Assembly (NCBI GenBank): GCA_963816775.1
Contig: CAWFLX010000031.1
Coordinates: forward strand, 62,001-126,000
DNA: 64,000 nt
From: JAFAXD01 sp963816775
Lineage (GTDB): Bacteria > Pseudomonadota > Alphaproteobacteria > Rhizobiales > Xanthobacteraceae
Reading direction: 5' to 3'
Positions 39,538-48,713 of this stretch are shown in pieces; the first letter of the stretch is position 1; each line of letters starts with the position of its first letter. The notes under the pieces are model-generated. The model had not been told where the DNA came from. It ran no database searches and was given only the letters and a program-made list of their open reading frames with translations. Made by a program: the position numbers and the translations under genes.

Positions 39538-42084
39538 ATGGCGACGCACGATCTGAGCGAGGAGCAACCGGACACCCATCGCATGGGCCGTCGCGGCAGC
39601 GTCCTGTTGGTGCTCGTGATAGCCGTCGCGCTGACGGCCGCCGTCACCGCGCTCACGCTCACCGGGCACGAACGCGCCGAACCCTACATCATGGTTTTGC
39701 TGGCCGCCGTCGGTGCCATCGGCGTGTTCGCCTTGCTGGCGATGGCGACCGGGATCCTGCGCGTTGCGGGCGACGACCTCGGAGATTCGTGGTTCAAGGG
39801 TGCGGTCGATGCGGCCGACGAAGGCCTTGCCATCACCGACGCGACGGGCCGCGTTGTCTATGCCAATTCGGCCTACCGTGCCCTGGTCAAAGCTGCCAAC
39901 CTCGCCGACATCCCGTCAATCGAGCGCGCGTTCGGCAATGACCCTGCGGGCTCTGAAGCGATCTATCGCTTGTTCAAGAGCGCGCGCGAGAGGCGCAAGT
40001 TACAGGAAGATGTTTGTCTTGCATCGGCGTCCGGCCCGCCCGCGCGCCGGATCAGGTTAAGTGTCCGCCCGCTGAGCGCACCCGGGGTGCGCTCAAGCCT
40101 CTCGCTGTGGACCGCCCGCGACGCGACGCAAGCGGCCGGGAACACCGATGACGCCTTGCGTGAACTTCAGCACGCGATCGATGGTCTCGATCATGCGCCG
40201 GTCGGGCTCTTTTCGGTGAACGCAGCCGGCAACGTTATTTATCTCAACGCAACGCTGGCGGGCTGGCTTGGTTACGATATCGCTAGCGTCAAAGCCGGCG
40301 ACCTCACACTCTCCGACTTGGTCGCTGTAGGCGGCGCTACCCGGTTGGGGGCGGTGTCGAGCGCGCGCGGCGAGCCCGGCGCTCAGCCGATCGATCTCGA
40401 TCTCAAGACCCGCGCCGGCGAGACCCTGCAAGTGCGCGCTTATCAAGGCGTGGCGGCTGCGACGGGCGGGCTTCGCGCCTTGTGCACGCTCGTGCTCCCG
40501 CGGAGCGAGCACCAAGCGGAGCAGCGGACGACCTCCGGCGTCAGCTTCATGCGGTTCTTTCAGAACACGCCGATGGCGATCGCAACGGTCAACCGGGCGG
40601 GCACGATCGCGCGCACAAATGGCCTGTTCACCCGGTTGTTTCAATCGACGCGACTGGGCGGCGAGGCCCATTCGGAGGGAGCATCCATTCTCGACATCGT
40701 GGCAGATCGCGATCGTCTGGCATTGGAGGCCCATATAGGACGCGCGGCCAGCCGACACGGCGAGAACGCGCCGCTCGACGCCGCGCTTGCCGGCAAGGGC
40801 GAGCGTTGGGCGCGCTTCTACGTGACGCCGGTCGATCAGGACGACGAGGAGGCAGCCATCGTCTATGCGCTCGAGATTACCGAACAGCGCAGCCTCGAGA
40901 ACCAGTTCCTGCAGTCGCAAAAGCTCGAAACCGTCGGCCAGCTCGCCGGCGGTCTCGCGCACGACTTCAACAACGTCTTGTCCGCCATCATGATGGCGAC
41001 CGATTTCCTGCTCAACGCGCACCGGCCGAGCGACCCGTCGTTTGCCGACATCATGCAGATCAAACAAAACGCCAACCGGGCGGCCGGCCTGGTGCGGCAG
41101 CTGCTGGCGTTCTCGCGCCGCCAGACATTGCGGCCGCAGGTGCTCGACCTCGGCGAAGCGTTGGCCGACCTGTCGATCCTGCTCCGGCGCCTGATCGGCG
41201 AAAAGGTAACGTTGGAGCTGCACGCGCGCGACGTCTGGCCGGTAAAGGCCGATCTGTCCCAGTTCGAACAGGTGATCGTGAACCTCGCCGTCAACGCCCG
41301 CGATGCGATGCCCAATGGCGGCAAGCTCACCGTGCGGGCGAGCAACGTCACCCAGGCAGACACCCGCAAGTTCGAAGGCTGGAGCCTGCCGGCTGGGGAC
41401 TACGTGCTGGTCGAGCTCGCGGACACCGGCACCGGCATCGCGCCGGACATCATCAATCGCATTTTCGAGCCGTTTTTCTCGACCAAGGATGTCGGCAAAG
41501 GAACCGGGCTCGGTCTCTCGACGGTCTACGGCATCGTCAAGCAGACCGGCGGCTTCATCTACCCGCAATCCGAAGTCGGTCGCGGAACCGCGTTTCGGAT
41601 CTACCTGCCGCGCTATACGCCGACGCCTGACGACGTGGTCGCGCCGAAGCCCGCGGCTGCGGAAAACCGATCGCCGCGTCCGGCCGACGACACCGGCCAA
41701 GGCACGATCTTGCTGGTCGAGGACGAGGAGGGGCTGCGCGGGCTCAATGCGCGCGGACTTGCGTCGCGCGGCTACAGCGTGCTCGAGGCCGGCAACGGCG
41801 TCGAGGCGATCGAAGTGATGGAGCGGCACTCCGGCACGATCGATCTCGTGGTCTCAGATGTCGTCATGCCCGAGATGGACGGCCCTGCGCTGCTGAAAGA
41901 ATTGCGCCAGCGCCGCCCGCAACTGCGGATCATCTTTGTGTCCGGCTACGCCGAAGAAGCCTTCGCCAAGAGCCTGCCGGAAGGCGGCCAGTTCGAATTC
42001 CTGCCCAAGCCGTTCACGCTCAAGCAGCTGATCGCGAAAGTGAAGGATACGATGTCGGAACAGGCGCACGCGCGCTCTGCGTGA
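39538..42084 (+). CDS. cckA: Cell-cycle hybrid histidine kinase CckA
   Basis: An 848-residue hybrid kinase. Two membrane helices lie in the first 75 residues (SVLLVLVIAVALTAAVTALT, then a second), followed by tandem PAS domains (~85-195, 200-310, 335-445). The HisKA domain carries GQLAGGLAHDFNNVLSAIMM with phosphoacceptor His475. The ATPase domain has NLAVNARDAMPNGG, DTGTGIAPDII and GTGLGLSTVYGIV, and the C-terminal receiver has DLVVSDVVMPEMDG with Asp774. Domain order and the FLPKPFTLKQL ending are those of CckA, which through ChpT phosphorylates CtrA and CpdR. It lies divergent from the FliO-like gene; 247 bp separate them. Confidence 0.95.
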   Translation: MATHDLSEEQPDTHRMGRRGSVLLVLVIAVALTAAVTALTLTGHERAEPYIMVLLAAVGAIGVFALLAMATGILRVAGDDLGDSWFKGAVDAADEGLAITDATGRVVYANSAYRALVKAANLADIPSIERAFGNDPAGSEAIYRLFKSARERRKLQEDVCLASASGPPARRIRLSVRPLSAPGVRSSLSLWTARDATQAAGNTDDALRELQHAIDGLDHAPVGLFSVNAAGNVIYLNATLAGWLGYDIASVKAGDLTLSDLVAVGGATRLGAVSSARGEPGAQPIDLDLKTRAGETLQVRAYQGVAAATGGLRALCTLVLPRSEHQAEQRTTSGVSFMRFFQNTPMAIATVNRAGTIARTNGLFTRLFQSTRLGGEAHSEGASILDIVADRDRLALEAHIGRAASRHGENAPLDAALAGKGERWARFYVTPVDQDDEEAAIVYALEITEQRSLENQFLQSQKLETVGQLAGGLAHDFNNVLSAIMMATDFLLNAHRPSDPSFADIMQIKQNANRAAGLVRQLLAFSRRQTLRPQVLDLGEALADLSILLRRLIGEKVTLELHARDVWPVKADLSQFEQVIVNLAVNARDAMPNGGKLTVRASNVTQADTRKFEGWSLPAGDYVLVELADTGTGIAPDIINRIFEPFFSTKDVGKGTGLGLSTVYGIVKQTGGFIYPQSEVGRGTAFRIYLPRYTPTPDDVVAPKPAAAENRSPRPADDTGQGTILLVEDEEGLRGLNARGLASRGYSVLEAGNGVEAIEVMERHSGTIDLVVSDVVMPEMDGPALLKELRQRRPQLRIIFVSGYAEEAFAKSLPEGGQFEFLPKPFTLKQLIAKVKDTMSEQAHARSA

Positions 42085-42098
42085 CGGCTGCTCCGAGG

Positions 42099-42860
42099 CT
42101 AATTCGGCTTCTGGAATTTCAGCACAAACTCGTCAACTGGCTTGTTGGGTGGCGGTTGGATCGAGAAATCGCGCGAGTCCTCCGGATGACGCCAGAAATC
42201 GCCCTCCGCAACCAGCTTGAAGCCAGTCGCCTCAATTTCGCGGCGCAGCACACTCTCTTCGATGCGATGCAAGGTCTTGCCGACTGAGGTGCCGTCGCCG
42301 GGTCGCGCAGAGTGGTCCGCAATCACCAGCGTCCCGCCCGGCTTTAGCGCGGCATAGAGCTTGCGGTCCATCTCGGCGCGATCGACGTTCAGGTAGGTGG
42401 TGTCGTGGTAGAAGAAGAGGAAAGTAATGAGGTCAAGATTACGCAAATCAGCAGGCAAAGGATCGTCGAACGGTCGCACCAAGCTCACAATGTTCTTTCC
42501 CGCGGGCGTTTGTAGCCGTGCTTCAAACCGTGCCTTTGCGCGCTCGGGCAAGTCGGCGGGGTTCTGGCCGTAGACGACGCCCCCGGGGGCTACGGCGCGT
42601 GCCATCAACTCGGTGCTGTAGCCGCCGCCCGCGCCCATATCGAGCACGCTCATGCCAGGCGCAACGCCGGTGAACGCCAGAAGCTTGACCGGATCGCGCC
42701 GCTCGTCGGTCTTGCGGTCGGCATCACTGCGATCGGGCGCGGCAATGATCGCCGCGTAGTCGACGCTCTGGGCGGCGGCGCCCGCGCCAAGCGCCGCAAG
42801 CGCCGCGGTACCAATGATTATGTTGCGAACAAGCACATACCCTGCGCAGCTCACGTGCAT
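42099..42860 (-). CDS. Exported class I SAM-dependent methyltransferase-like protein
   Basis: From ATG 42860 the protein has 253 residues: a signal peptide or anchor (NIIIGTAALAALGAGAAAQ), then a Rossmann methyltransferase fold with SVLDMGAGGGYSTELMARAV (SAM motif I), LDLITFLFFYHDTTYL and LKPGGTLVIADHSARPGDGT. The N-terminal export signal is odd for a SAM enzyme because SAM is cytosolic, yet this family of predicted secreted methyltransferases is widespread in proteobacteria. Function unknown; a periplasmic binding role without catalysis is possible. It converges on cckA. Confidence 0.85.
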   Translation of the reverse strand: MHVSCAGYVLVRNIIIGTAALAALGAGAAAQSVDYAAIIAAPDRSDADRKTDERRDPVKLLAFTGVAPGMSVLDMGAGGGYSTELMARAVAPGGVVYGQNPADLPERAKARFEARLQTPAGKNIVSLVRPFDDPLPADLRNLDLITFLFFYHDTTYLNVDRAEMDRKLYAALKPGGTLVIADHSARPGDGTSVGKTLHRIEESVLRREIEATGFKLVAEGDFWRHPEDSRDFSIQPPPNKPVDEFVLKFQKPN

Positions 42861-43059
42861 CGCATACCCTCCCTCGTCGCATTCGCTGCGGCGCTTCTCG
42901 CGAAAGCGCCCGGCACCTCCGTCATGCGGAGGTTGCTGGCGGTTTTCAACCGAAATACGACCGTGCGAGGACGTCCAACGAACTTGTGATTGAATGGGCA
43001 AGGCACCCGAAATAGCGCGAGATATTACCTAGCGGCGCTTGCGGCGTTATGCTGTCGGC

Positions 43060-43264
43060 ATGGACCAGCAAACGCCCCCTCCGGCCGAGGACAGAAGACG
43101 AGCGCGATCGCCGTGTCGCCAATATTTTCCTTGCGGTGTTCTTTGTCTTGATCGTCGGCGGCGGGATCTGGCTCGTCAACGCCATGGTGGCGCAACGCGA
43201 CCTCGACAATTGCGTCGCGCAGGGCCGGCGCAACTGCGCACCGATCGAGCCTCCGGCACGCTGA
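43060..43264 (+). pseudogene. Small single-span membrane protein, apparent one-base frameshift
   Basis: The conserved-looking part reads PRTEDERDRRVANIFLAVFF, then a hydrophobic span (VLIVGGGIWLVNAMV) and DNCVAQGRRNCAPIE. ATG 43060 starts MDQQTP in another frame; deleting one C from the C5 run at 43075-43079 joins the two into a natural 67-residue protein. Alternatively translation starts at ATG 43049, which gives an intact but less convincing N-terminus. I favour one surplus base. The protein type (short basic N-terminus, one helix, two cysteines) is common and unnamed in Rhizobiales. Confidence 0.6.
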
Positions 43265-43270
43265 TCGCGT

Positions 43271-43537
43271 CTAGCGGATGGTCCGCCAAGCCCAAAGCAC
43301 CGCCGCGGCTCCGACGACGGCGCCAATCAGAGCGGCGATGCCCAGCAGGCCGAGCAGCACGGCGATGTTGAAGCCGACGAACGCGCCGGCAACGCCGACC
43401 AGCGCGCTGGTGACGACGCTGCGGGTCGAACCGGCGATCTGACGCGTCAGCCAGCCCGGGCCGGCGAATCGATCAAAGACCAATCCGGCCGCGATGCCGA
43501 TTGCGAGAACGATGAGAAACGTGATGGCCGGCGTCAT
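43271..43537 (-). CDS. GlsB/YeaQ/YmgE-family small membrane protein
   Basis: An 88-residue protein with three predicted helices: TFLIVLAIGIAAGLVFDRFA, SALVGVAGAFVGFNIAVLLG and LIGAVVGAAAVLWAW. The family ('transglycosylase-associated protein') is defined by this size and Gly-rich helix pattern and is often induced by envelope or osmotic stress; its molecular role is not known. It converges on the preceding small gene and is followed closely upstream by another small secreted gene in the same direction. Confidence 0.85.
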   Translation of the reverse strand: MTPAITFLIVLAIGIAAGLVFDRFAGPGWLTRQIAGSTRSVVTSALVGVAGAFVGFNIAVLLGLLGIAALIGAVVGAAAVLWAWRTIR

Positions 43538-43561
43538 TGGGCGATCCGCCGTGTTGACGGT

Positions 43562-43865
43562 TTAGTCCCGAGCTCGAATAACGGGAAGCGATTGATAGTA
43601 GCGTGCCTTCACCGGGTCGTAGCCGCGCGGATAACGCGCACACGAAGCCCACATAGTCACCGTAGACCGGATGGATGCTCGTGATGAAGGCGACCTTGTT
43701 GTACTGCCAGCAATGAATGGCAGCGATCTCCTTATAGGAGTACGCGACCTCGGGATTCCAGGAAATGATGCCCCCGGTGTCGTTGCCCTTGAAAACGTAG
43801 CCCGCCTGCGCGCCGGATACGGCGAACAGCATCGCGCACGCGGCAACAGCGGCTTTGAGTTGCAT
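43562..43865 (-). pseudogene. Small secreted protein of unknown function, one-base frameshift
   Basis: ATG 43865 (AGGGGG upstream) starts a signal peptide (KAAVAACAMLFAVSGAQA) followed by GYVFKGNDTGGIISWNPEVA, IHCWQYNKVAFITSIH and GDYVGFVCA. The frame then runs into sequence that looks wrong, while the +1 frame gives YPRGYDPVKARYYQSLPVIR and stops at 43562. One surplus base near 43635 (in the ggataacgcgcac stretch) explains both. The repaired protein would have about 100 residues. Confidence 0.6.
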
Positions 43866-44084
43866 GGCCAGGCCCCCTGGACTCGACCCATCTAAGCATA
43901 TTGCGGCCTCCCCCTTAAGGGCGAAGTTTGCATCCTCGGGCGGTCGCGCCAACAGAGTTTTCGGGTGTGTCGTTATGGCAACGGTAAAGCGCGAAACCCG
44001 GTGCCGGCCTGAGCCGGCCATCGTCTTGATGCTCCAGGCTTATGGTTTTTGAGCAAGCAGAAAACAGAAGGAAGGCTTTTTGCC

Positions 44085-44795
44085 ATGCGTTATGAGCTCT
44101 ACTACTGGCCCGAGATCCAGGGCCGCGGCGAATTCATTCGGCTCGCGCTTGAAGAGGCCGGCGCCGATTATGTCGATGTCGCCCGCAGACGCGGCGGCGA
44201 GAGCAAGATGTTCGCCTTGATGCAGAGCGCGCGCCAAAAGCAGCCGCCTTTTGCGTCGCCGTTTCTCAAGGCGGGCAATCTGCTGATCGGGCAGACCGCA
44301 AATATCCTGATGTTTCTCGGGCGCCGCCACGGCTTGGCGCCGCGCACCGAAGCGGGCCAGCTGTGGACCCATCAGCTCGAGCTGACGATTGCCGATTTCC
44401 TGGTGGAGATCCACGACACCCACCACCCGATCGGCTCGGGTCTCTACTACGAAGAGCAGAAAAAAGAATCAAAGCGGCGCGCGCAGGATTTCCTGAAAAA
44501 TCGCGCGCCGAAATTCCTGGGATATTTTGAAACCGTGCTGGCGCGCAACAAGACCGGGTTTCTGGTCGGCGGCCGCCTCACGACCCCTGATCTTTCGATG
44601 TTTCAGGTTGTCGAAGGCCTGCGTTACGCTCTTCCGCGGGCCATGCGGCGGCTTGAACGGAAACACCCGCGCCTCGTGGCGCTGCACGACCGGGTCGCGC
44701 AACGTCCGCGCATCAAAGCCTACCTGCAATCGGAGCGGCGGATCCCATTCAACCAGATGGGGATCTTTCGCCACTATCCCGAGCTTGATCGTTAG
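44085..44795 (+). CDS. Glutathione S-transferase family protein
   Basis: A 236-residue GST. The N-terminal thioredoxin-like domain is YELYYWPEIQGRGEFIRLAL, with the Tyr pair near the start in the position of the catalytic Tyr of alpha/mu/sigma-type GSTs. FLKAGNLLIGQTANILMFLG supplies the Q-T/S glutathione-binding turn. The all-helical C-terminal domain includes GRLTTPDLSMFQVVEGL. It should conjugate or reduce electrophiles with glutathione. ATG 44085 has GAAGGAAGG upstream; a start at 44049 would add 12 poor residues. It converges on the damaged hydrolase gene with 6 bp between stops. Confidence 0.92.
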   Translation: MRYELYYWPEIQGRGEFIRLALEEAGADYVDVARRRGGESKMFALMQSARQKQPPFASPFLKAGNLLIGQTANILMFLGRRHGLAPRTEAGQLWTHQLELTIADFLVEIHDTHHPIGSGLYYEEQKKESKRRAQDFLKNRAPKFLGYFETVLARNKTGFLVGGRLTTPDLSMFQVVEGLRYALPRAMRRLERKHPRLVALHDRVAQRPRIKAYLQSERRIPFNQMGIFRHYPELDR

Positions 44796-44801
44796 CCGAT
44801 C

Positions 44802-46032
44802 TCATTGCGCGCCTTTGAGTAGTCGCCGCACTATCTCGGCCCCGGCAGCTGCCGGGGTTGTTACAGTGGCCGAACTCGCCAGTGGCGTGGTCGCTTGCGA
44901 TCCCGCACCGGCTCCCGCCAATGTGTCGTCGATTGCGTAAACGACGTTACAGTGCTGCTCGCATTGCTCGCGGGCCGCGGCGAGTGCGGCATCGACGCTC
45001 GCGTAGCCCGACGCCCAGCCGTAATAGCCATCGGGGCCGGTAACGAACGCCTTCTCATAATTCGGCGTTGCAAGATAGTCCTGGAACGCCTGCACAATCT
45101 CGGCAGCTGGCCTGCGGTGGCGGCGCGAGCGTCGGCGCCGCGAACGGCAGGTGATTGCGCTTGAGAAAGTCGTAGACCGCATCCCGCCAGATCGGTTGTC
45201 CGAATATCAGGTTGTGTCCGTCGCGCTGGTAGGGCGGCGCAATGATCAATTCGGCGGGCGCACCTGAATTCTTGAATGCCGCAAACATGCGCTGCGCGAG
45301 GTCGGGACCGAAAAAATGATCATTCTTCGAGTAAATCCAAAGCGACGGAACCCGCACCGTCTTGCCAAAGTCACCGTACGCCTCGACCAGCTCGTCCGGC
45401 TTGCAGACGACATCGGCGGAGACTGATCCGCGTCCACCCGCAAAGTTGACGACGGCGACAAGGCCAGCAGGCGCGAGCGAGGCCGAGGCAATCGAACCAA
45501 ATCCGCCTGCCGAAACACCGACCAGAAGCACGCGGGTGGGATCGACGTAAGATTGCTTCTGAAAATAGCGGACGGCCTGAACGATATCTTGAGCGGTCGA
45601 TCAGCCCGGCCGCGCGATAGTCGGGCTCACTGCACGTCCCGTAGGCGTCGGCGACGGCGCCTTCGGAGGTTCCAAAACCGCGCCGCAACACCGTTGCGGC
45701 GGCCCAGCCGCGACGCGCAAAATCGTCAGCGATCCAGTCGGCCCAGTCGAGATCGCGTTTCTTTGCGTCGGCTATTCGGCGCGGCGAACCGTGGCTGATC
45801 AGGACCAACGGAAAACGCCCCGACGCTGCCGGCCGCACGACAATCGCCTTGAGGCGAAGCGTTCGCCCGTTCGGCTGGCTAAAGGGGACGAAGACCGGTT
45901 CGCGCACCAACCCGCGCGGCTGCACGACGTCCGCCGGACACGTCCGCCGCGCAGGGGCTCAGTGGCCGCGACCGCAGCGGCGATCAGGACAGCACCTCTG
46001 AGCAGTTGTCGGCGGTTCGTCCCCTGCGTCAT
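44802..46032 (-). pseudogene. Exported alpha/beta hydrolase (dienelactone hydrolase-like) broken by three frameshifts
   Basis: Four consecutive frames spell one protein. RRQLLRGAVLIAAAVAA is a Tat/Sec-type leader from ATG 46032. After a shift near 45960 comes GLVREPVFVPFSQPNGRTLR and FPLVLISHGSPRR. After one near 45600 comes AQDIVQAVRYFQKQ, VLLVGVSAGGFGS (nucleophile elbow GVSAGG) and SLWIYSKNDHFFGPD. After one near 45105 comes AEIVQAFQDYLATPNYEKAF and a tail ending at 44802. Two of the shifts look like single surplus bases. The intact ancestor would be about 400 residues, with Ser, Asp (KNDHF) and His (GHNLIF) of the catalytic triad visible. Confidence 0.75.
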
Positions 46033-46036
46033 TGGC

Positions 46037-46513
46037 TCACCCGTGTGCGTGCAGCACCTTGCCGCCGGCATTGACCGGATCGGCCGCGACCAGGGTGAAC
46101 GCGATCACGCACGGCTCGCGCCCCTTGTTCACCCAGTTGTGGATGGTGCCGCGCTGGACCATCACGTCGCCGGCCTTGAGGTGCACGGTCTCGCCGTCGA
46201 GCTCCATGTCAATCTCGCCCGAGATCACGACCGCATAGTCGATCGAATTGGTGCGGTGGTTGCGCGGCGAAACGCCGGGTCCGAAGCTCACCACACGGAA
46301 CACCGTGCCGTTGTTGAGCGTCGTGCCGACCTTGCGCCCGGATTCGTCGGCGTCACCGTTGTTGTTGACCGGGAAGCCTTCGGTCGTCCAGATCACGGCT
46401 GCGGATGCCCCGGGTCGCGCTGACACGACGTTCTTGGCAACCTCGTCGATTTTCACGGTGGCGCGGCCGTTTTTGTCGTGCCCGGTGACGACGCGGCGGA
46501 TGTTGAGACTCAT
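46037..46513 (-). CDS. Cupin-domain protein
   Basis: A single cupin barrel of 158 residues. Motif 1 is partly conserved (PRNHRTNSIDYAVVISGEID) and motif 2 is clear (LKAGDVMVQRGTIHNWVNKG), so most metal-ligand positions (His, Glu, His) are present. This subfamily (MSLNIRRVVTGHDKNGRA start) is common in Rhizobiales and betaproteobacteria, often near aromatic or carboxylate catabolic genes. Enzymatic role unknown. ATG 46513 has a strong GGGAGGA ribosome site. It lies immediately upstream of the damaged hydrolase gene (5-bp gap), in one unit. Confidence 0.9.
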   Translation of the reverse strand: MSLNIRRVVTGHDKNGRATVKIDEVAKNVVSARPGASAAVIWTTEGFPVNNNGDADESGRKVGTTLNNGTVFRVVSFGPGVSPRNHRTNSIDYAVVISGEIDMELDGETVHLKAGDVMVQRGTIHNWVNKGREPCVIAFTLVAADPVNAGGKVLHAHG

Positions 46514-46601
46514 TGATGATCCTCCCGTGTTGCACTCCGATTGGTCGCGTCCATAAATCAGCCGCGACGCGTTTCTGTACTGCCTCGTTTGCTGATTGTG
46601 G

Positions 46602-47108
46602 TCAAACGCAGGTGAACACCGGACCGGCGTCGGCGTAGGACCGCAGCGCTTCCGCGAGATCATCGCAGAGCGTCTGCCGCGCCGCCGCGCCGAGCGAAAG
46701 CTCGCGCACATATTGCAGCCAACGCGGAAATGACTGGCGCATGCCGGCAAACGGCGGCTTGCGAAGCCGGCGCTCGACAATCGCAAGCAGTTCCGGCTGG
46801 CCGCCGTCGCGGTAGCGCGCCCGCAGCGGCTCGAGCATGTTGGCTTCCATGACGTCAGGATCGACGAAGCCCTGCAACAATCCCGTGACACGGGCATCCG
46901 GGCGTATTTTCCGCGACCGTGCGCGCGCGCTGCCAAAGCGTCAGAAGCTCGTCGAGCGCGTCCGGCGGACGCGGCGCAACGAAGCCAAAGTCGATACGCG
47001 GGTCCGGCATGCGGTCGAACTCGAATTGAGCAGCGGCGAACTCGATCGGATCTATGCGCCACACCGCGCGAAGAGATCAAGGCCGTCTTGGCGAACAAAA
47101 GATTGCAT
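46602..47108 (-). pseudogene. Unrecognised gene with two compensating frameshifts
   Basis: ATG 47108 begins MQSFVRQDGLDLFAR. A frame change near 47066 (one missing G) leads to VWRIDPIEFAAAQFEFDRMP and DALDELLTLWQRARTVAENT. A second change near 46905 (one surplus G) returns to DARVTGLLQGFVDPDVMEA and continues to PVFTCV. The total span is a multiple of three, so the outer frame is restored. The repaired protein would have 168 residues. I do not recognise the family. It is divergent from the drug exporter gene. Confidence 0.5.
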
Positions 47109-47152
47109 GGCCAGAATTCCGTTCCGGTATTTCCTTCGCCGGCGCAGCCGTT

Positions 47153-48667
47153 ATGGTGACCGCGCGACGATGCGATGAACCGACCTTGAACGAGCACAGC
47201 CCCGCCCAAATTGAAGTCGTCGACGTGCGTCGTCGCCTGGTGACGATCGCCTGCATGATGTCGGCGTTCATGGTGGCGATCGAGGTGACGATCGTCGCTA
47301 CCGCCATGCCGACGATCGTCGCCCAGTTGGGCCGCTTCGATTTGTTCACGTGGGTGTTCGCGGCCTACATCCTCACCAGCGCGGTAACCGCGCCGGTCTA
47401 TGGCCGGTTGGCGGACCTCTACGGCCGCAAGCGCGTCTACTACGTGGGCGCCGGCTTGTTCCTGTTCGGATCCGCGTTGTGCGGATTTGCCCCCAGCATG
47501 GCGTGGCTGATCGCATTCCGTACCTTGCAGGGGCTGGGAGCCGGCGCATTGCAGCCGCTCACGCTGACGATTCTGGGCGATCTCTATCGCGGCGAGGAGC
47601 GCGCACGCGTGCAGGCCTGGCAGTCGAGCGTTTGGGGAGTGGCGGCGATCGCGGGCCCGGTCGCGGGAGCACTCATTGTCGAGCACCTGTCCTGGGCAAT
47701 CATTTTCTGGATCAACATCCCGATCGGCATTCTGACGATCGGAATGCTTGCGTTCCTGTTTCATGAGCCGGTGACCCGGCGCGAACATCGGATCGACTAT
47801 CTCGGCTCCATGCTGCTCATGCTCGGCGCCGGCGCCATCCTGCTGGCGCTGGTGCAGGCGAACGACTTGCCGCCGGCGTGGTCGATTGGACTGCTGATCG
47901 GGGGGGCCGGTCTGTTGGGACTGTTGATGCTCAACGAGCGCCGCGCCCCGGAGCCGATTGTGGCGTTGGCGCTCTGGAAGGTGCGCAGTGTCGTCGTGAC
48001 CAACCTCGGCGCGTTTTGCATCGGGGTAGTGCTGTCCTGCACCACCCTGTTTTTGCCGGCCTATGTGCAGGGCGTGCTCGGCTATGGGGCGAGGATCGCG
48101 GGGTCCGTCTATGCGGCGCAGTCAATCGCCTGGAGCGTGGGCAGCGTGCTCGCCGCCCGGGTCATGACGCAGACGAGCTTTCGCACCAGTGCGGCCGGCG
48201 GCGCGGTGTTGCTGATTGCCGGCGCGTTGCTGATGGCGGTGAGCGGTAGCATCTGGGTGCTCACCGCCGGGGCCGTCGTGGTCGGCGTCGGCATGGGTCT
48301 TTGCAACACGACATTCATCGTTGCGTGCCAGGCCGATGTCGGATCGGACAATCGCGGCGGCGCGGTGTCCTCCAATTTGTTTCTGCGTTCGATCGGGATG
48401 GCAATCGGTGCCGGCATTGGAGGCGCGGTAACCAATTTCGCGATCGCGCGTGTCGCGCCCGCAGCGGGCGACGCAATGCGGCAGTTACTCACGCCGGCGA
48501 CACGCTCCGGCCTCGACCCGGATGTCGCCGGCCGCCTCGTTGAGGCCATCGCGCGCGCGCTCCAGGACGTTTATTTGACGGCCGCGGTCGCGGCTGCGCT
48601 CGCCCTGATTTTCAGCCTTCGTCTCTCCGGCGCGCCGTCGCTCAACATTCCACAAAAGCCGGTATGA
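47153..48667 (+). CDS. DHA2-type multidrug MFS exporter (14 helices)
   Basis: A 504-residue permease with about 14 membrane helices. It has the EmrB/QacA motifs: VTIVATAMPTIVAQLG in helix 1 (D/E-x-T-I-V-A-A-P-like motif C region), GRLADLYGRKRVYYVG (motif A), FRTLQGLGAGALQPLTLTIL (motif B) and AIAGPVAGALIVEHLSW (antiporter motif C). It exports hydrophobic toxins in exchange for protons. ATG 47153 is followed by a soluble leader of ~30 residues. The stop codon lies within the first arm of an intrinsic terminator. No dedicated regulator is next to it. Confidence 0.92.
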   Translation: MVTARRCDEPTLNEHSPAQIEVVDVRRRLVTIACMMSAFMVAIEVTIVATAMPTIVAQLGRFDLFTWVFAAYILTSAVTAPVYGRLADLYGRKRVYYVGAGLFLFGSALCGFAPSMAWLIAFRTLQGLGAGALQPLTLTILGDLYRGEERARVQAWQSSVWGVAAIAGPVAGALIVEHLSWAIIFWINIPIGILTIGMLAFLFHEPVTRREHRIDYLGSMLLMLGAGAILLALVQANDLPPAWSIGLLIGGAGLLGLLMLNERRAPEPIVALALWKVRSVVVTNLGAFCIGVVLSCTTLFLPAYVQGVLGYGARIAGSVYAAQSIAWSVGSVLAARVMTQTSFRTSAAGGAVLLIAGALLMAVSGSIWVLTAGAVVVGVGMGLCNTTFIVACQADVGSDNRGGAVSSNLFLRSIGMAIGAGIGGAVTNFAIARVAPAAGDAMRQLLTPATRSGLDPDVAGRLVEAIARALQDVYLTAAVAAALALIFSLRLSGAPSLNIPQKPV

Positions 48668-48693
48668 AAGGCCCTGACGCGCCAGGGCCTTTC
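48666..48693 (+). terminator. Intrinsic terminator overlapping the exporter stop codon
   Basis: gaaaggccctg and cagggcctttc form a perfect 11-pair stem with a six-base loop (acgcgc). The stem starts on the second base of the TGA stop. The A/T ends of the stem give a short T-run. It probably serves both the exporter and, from the other side, the small membrane-protein gene. Confidence 0.8.
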
Positions 48694-48713
48694 AACCGGA
48701 CAGGCTGATTACT

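Noticed and set aside
46520..47788. Minus-strand extension of the cupin frame to 583 residues
   Set aside because: The cupin has a strong ribosome site at 46513. The extension is antisense of the exporter and of a damaged gene.
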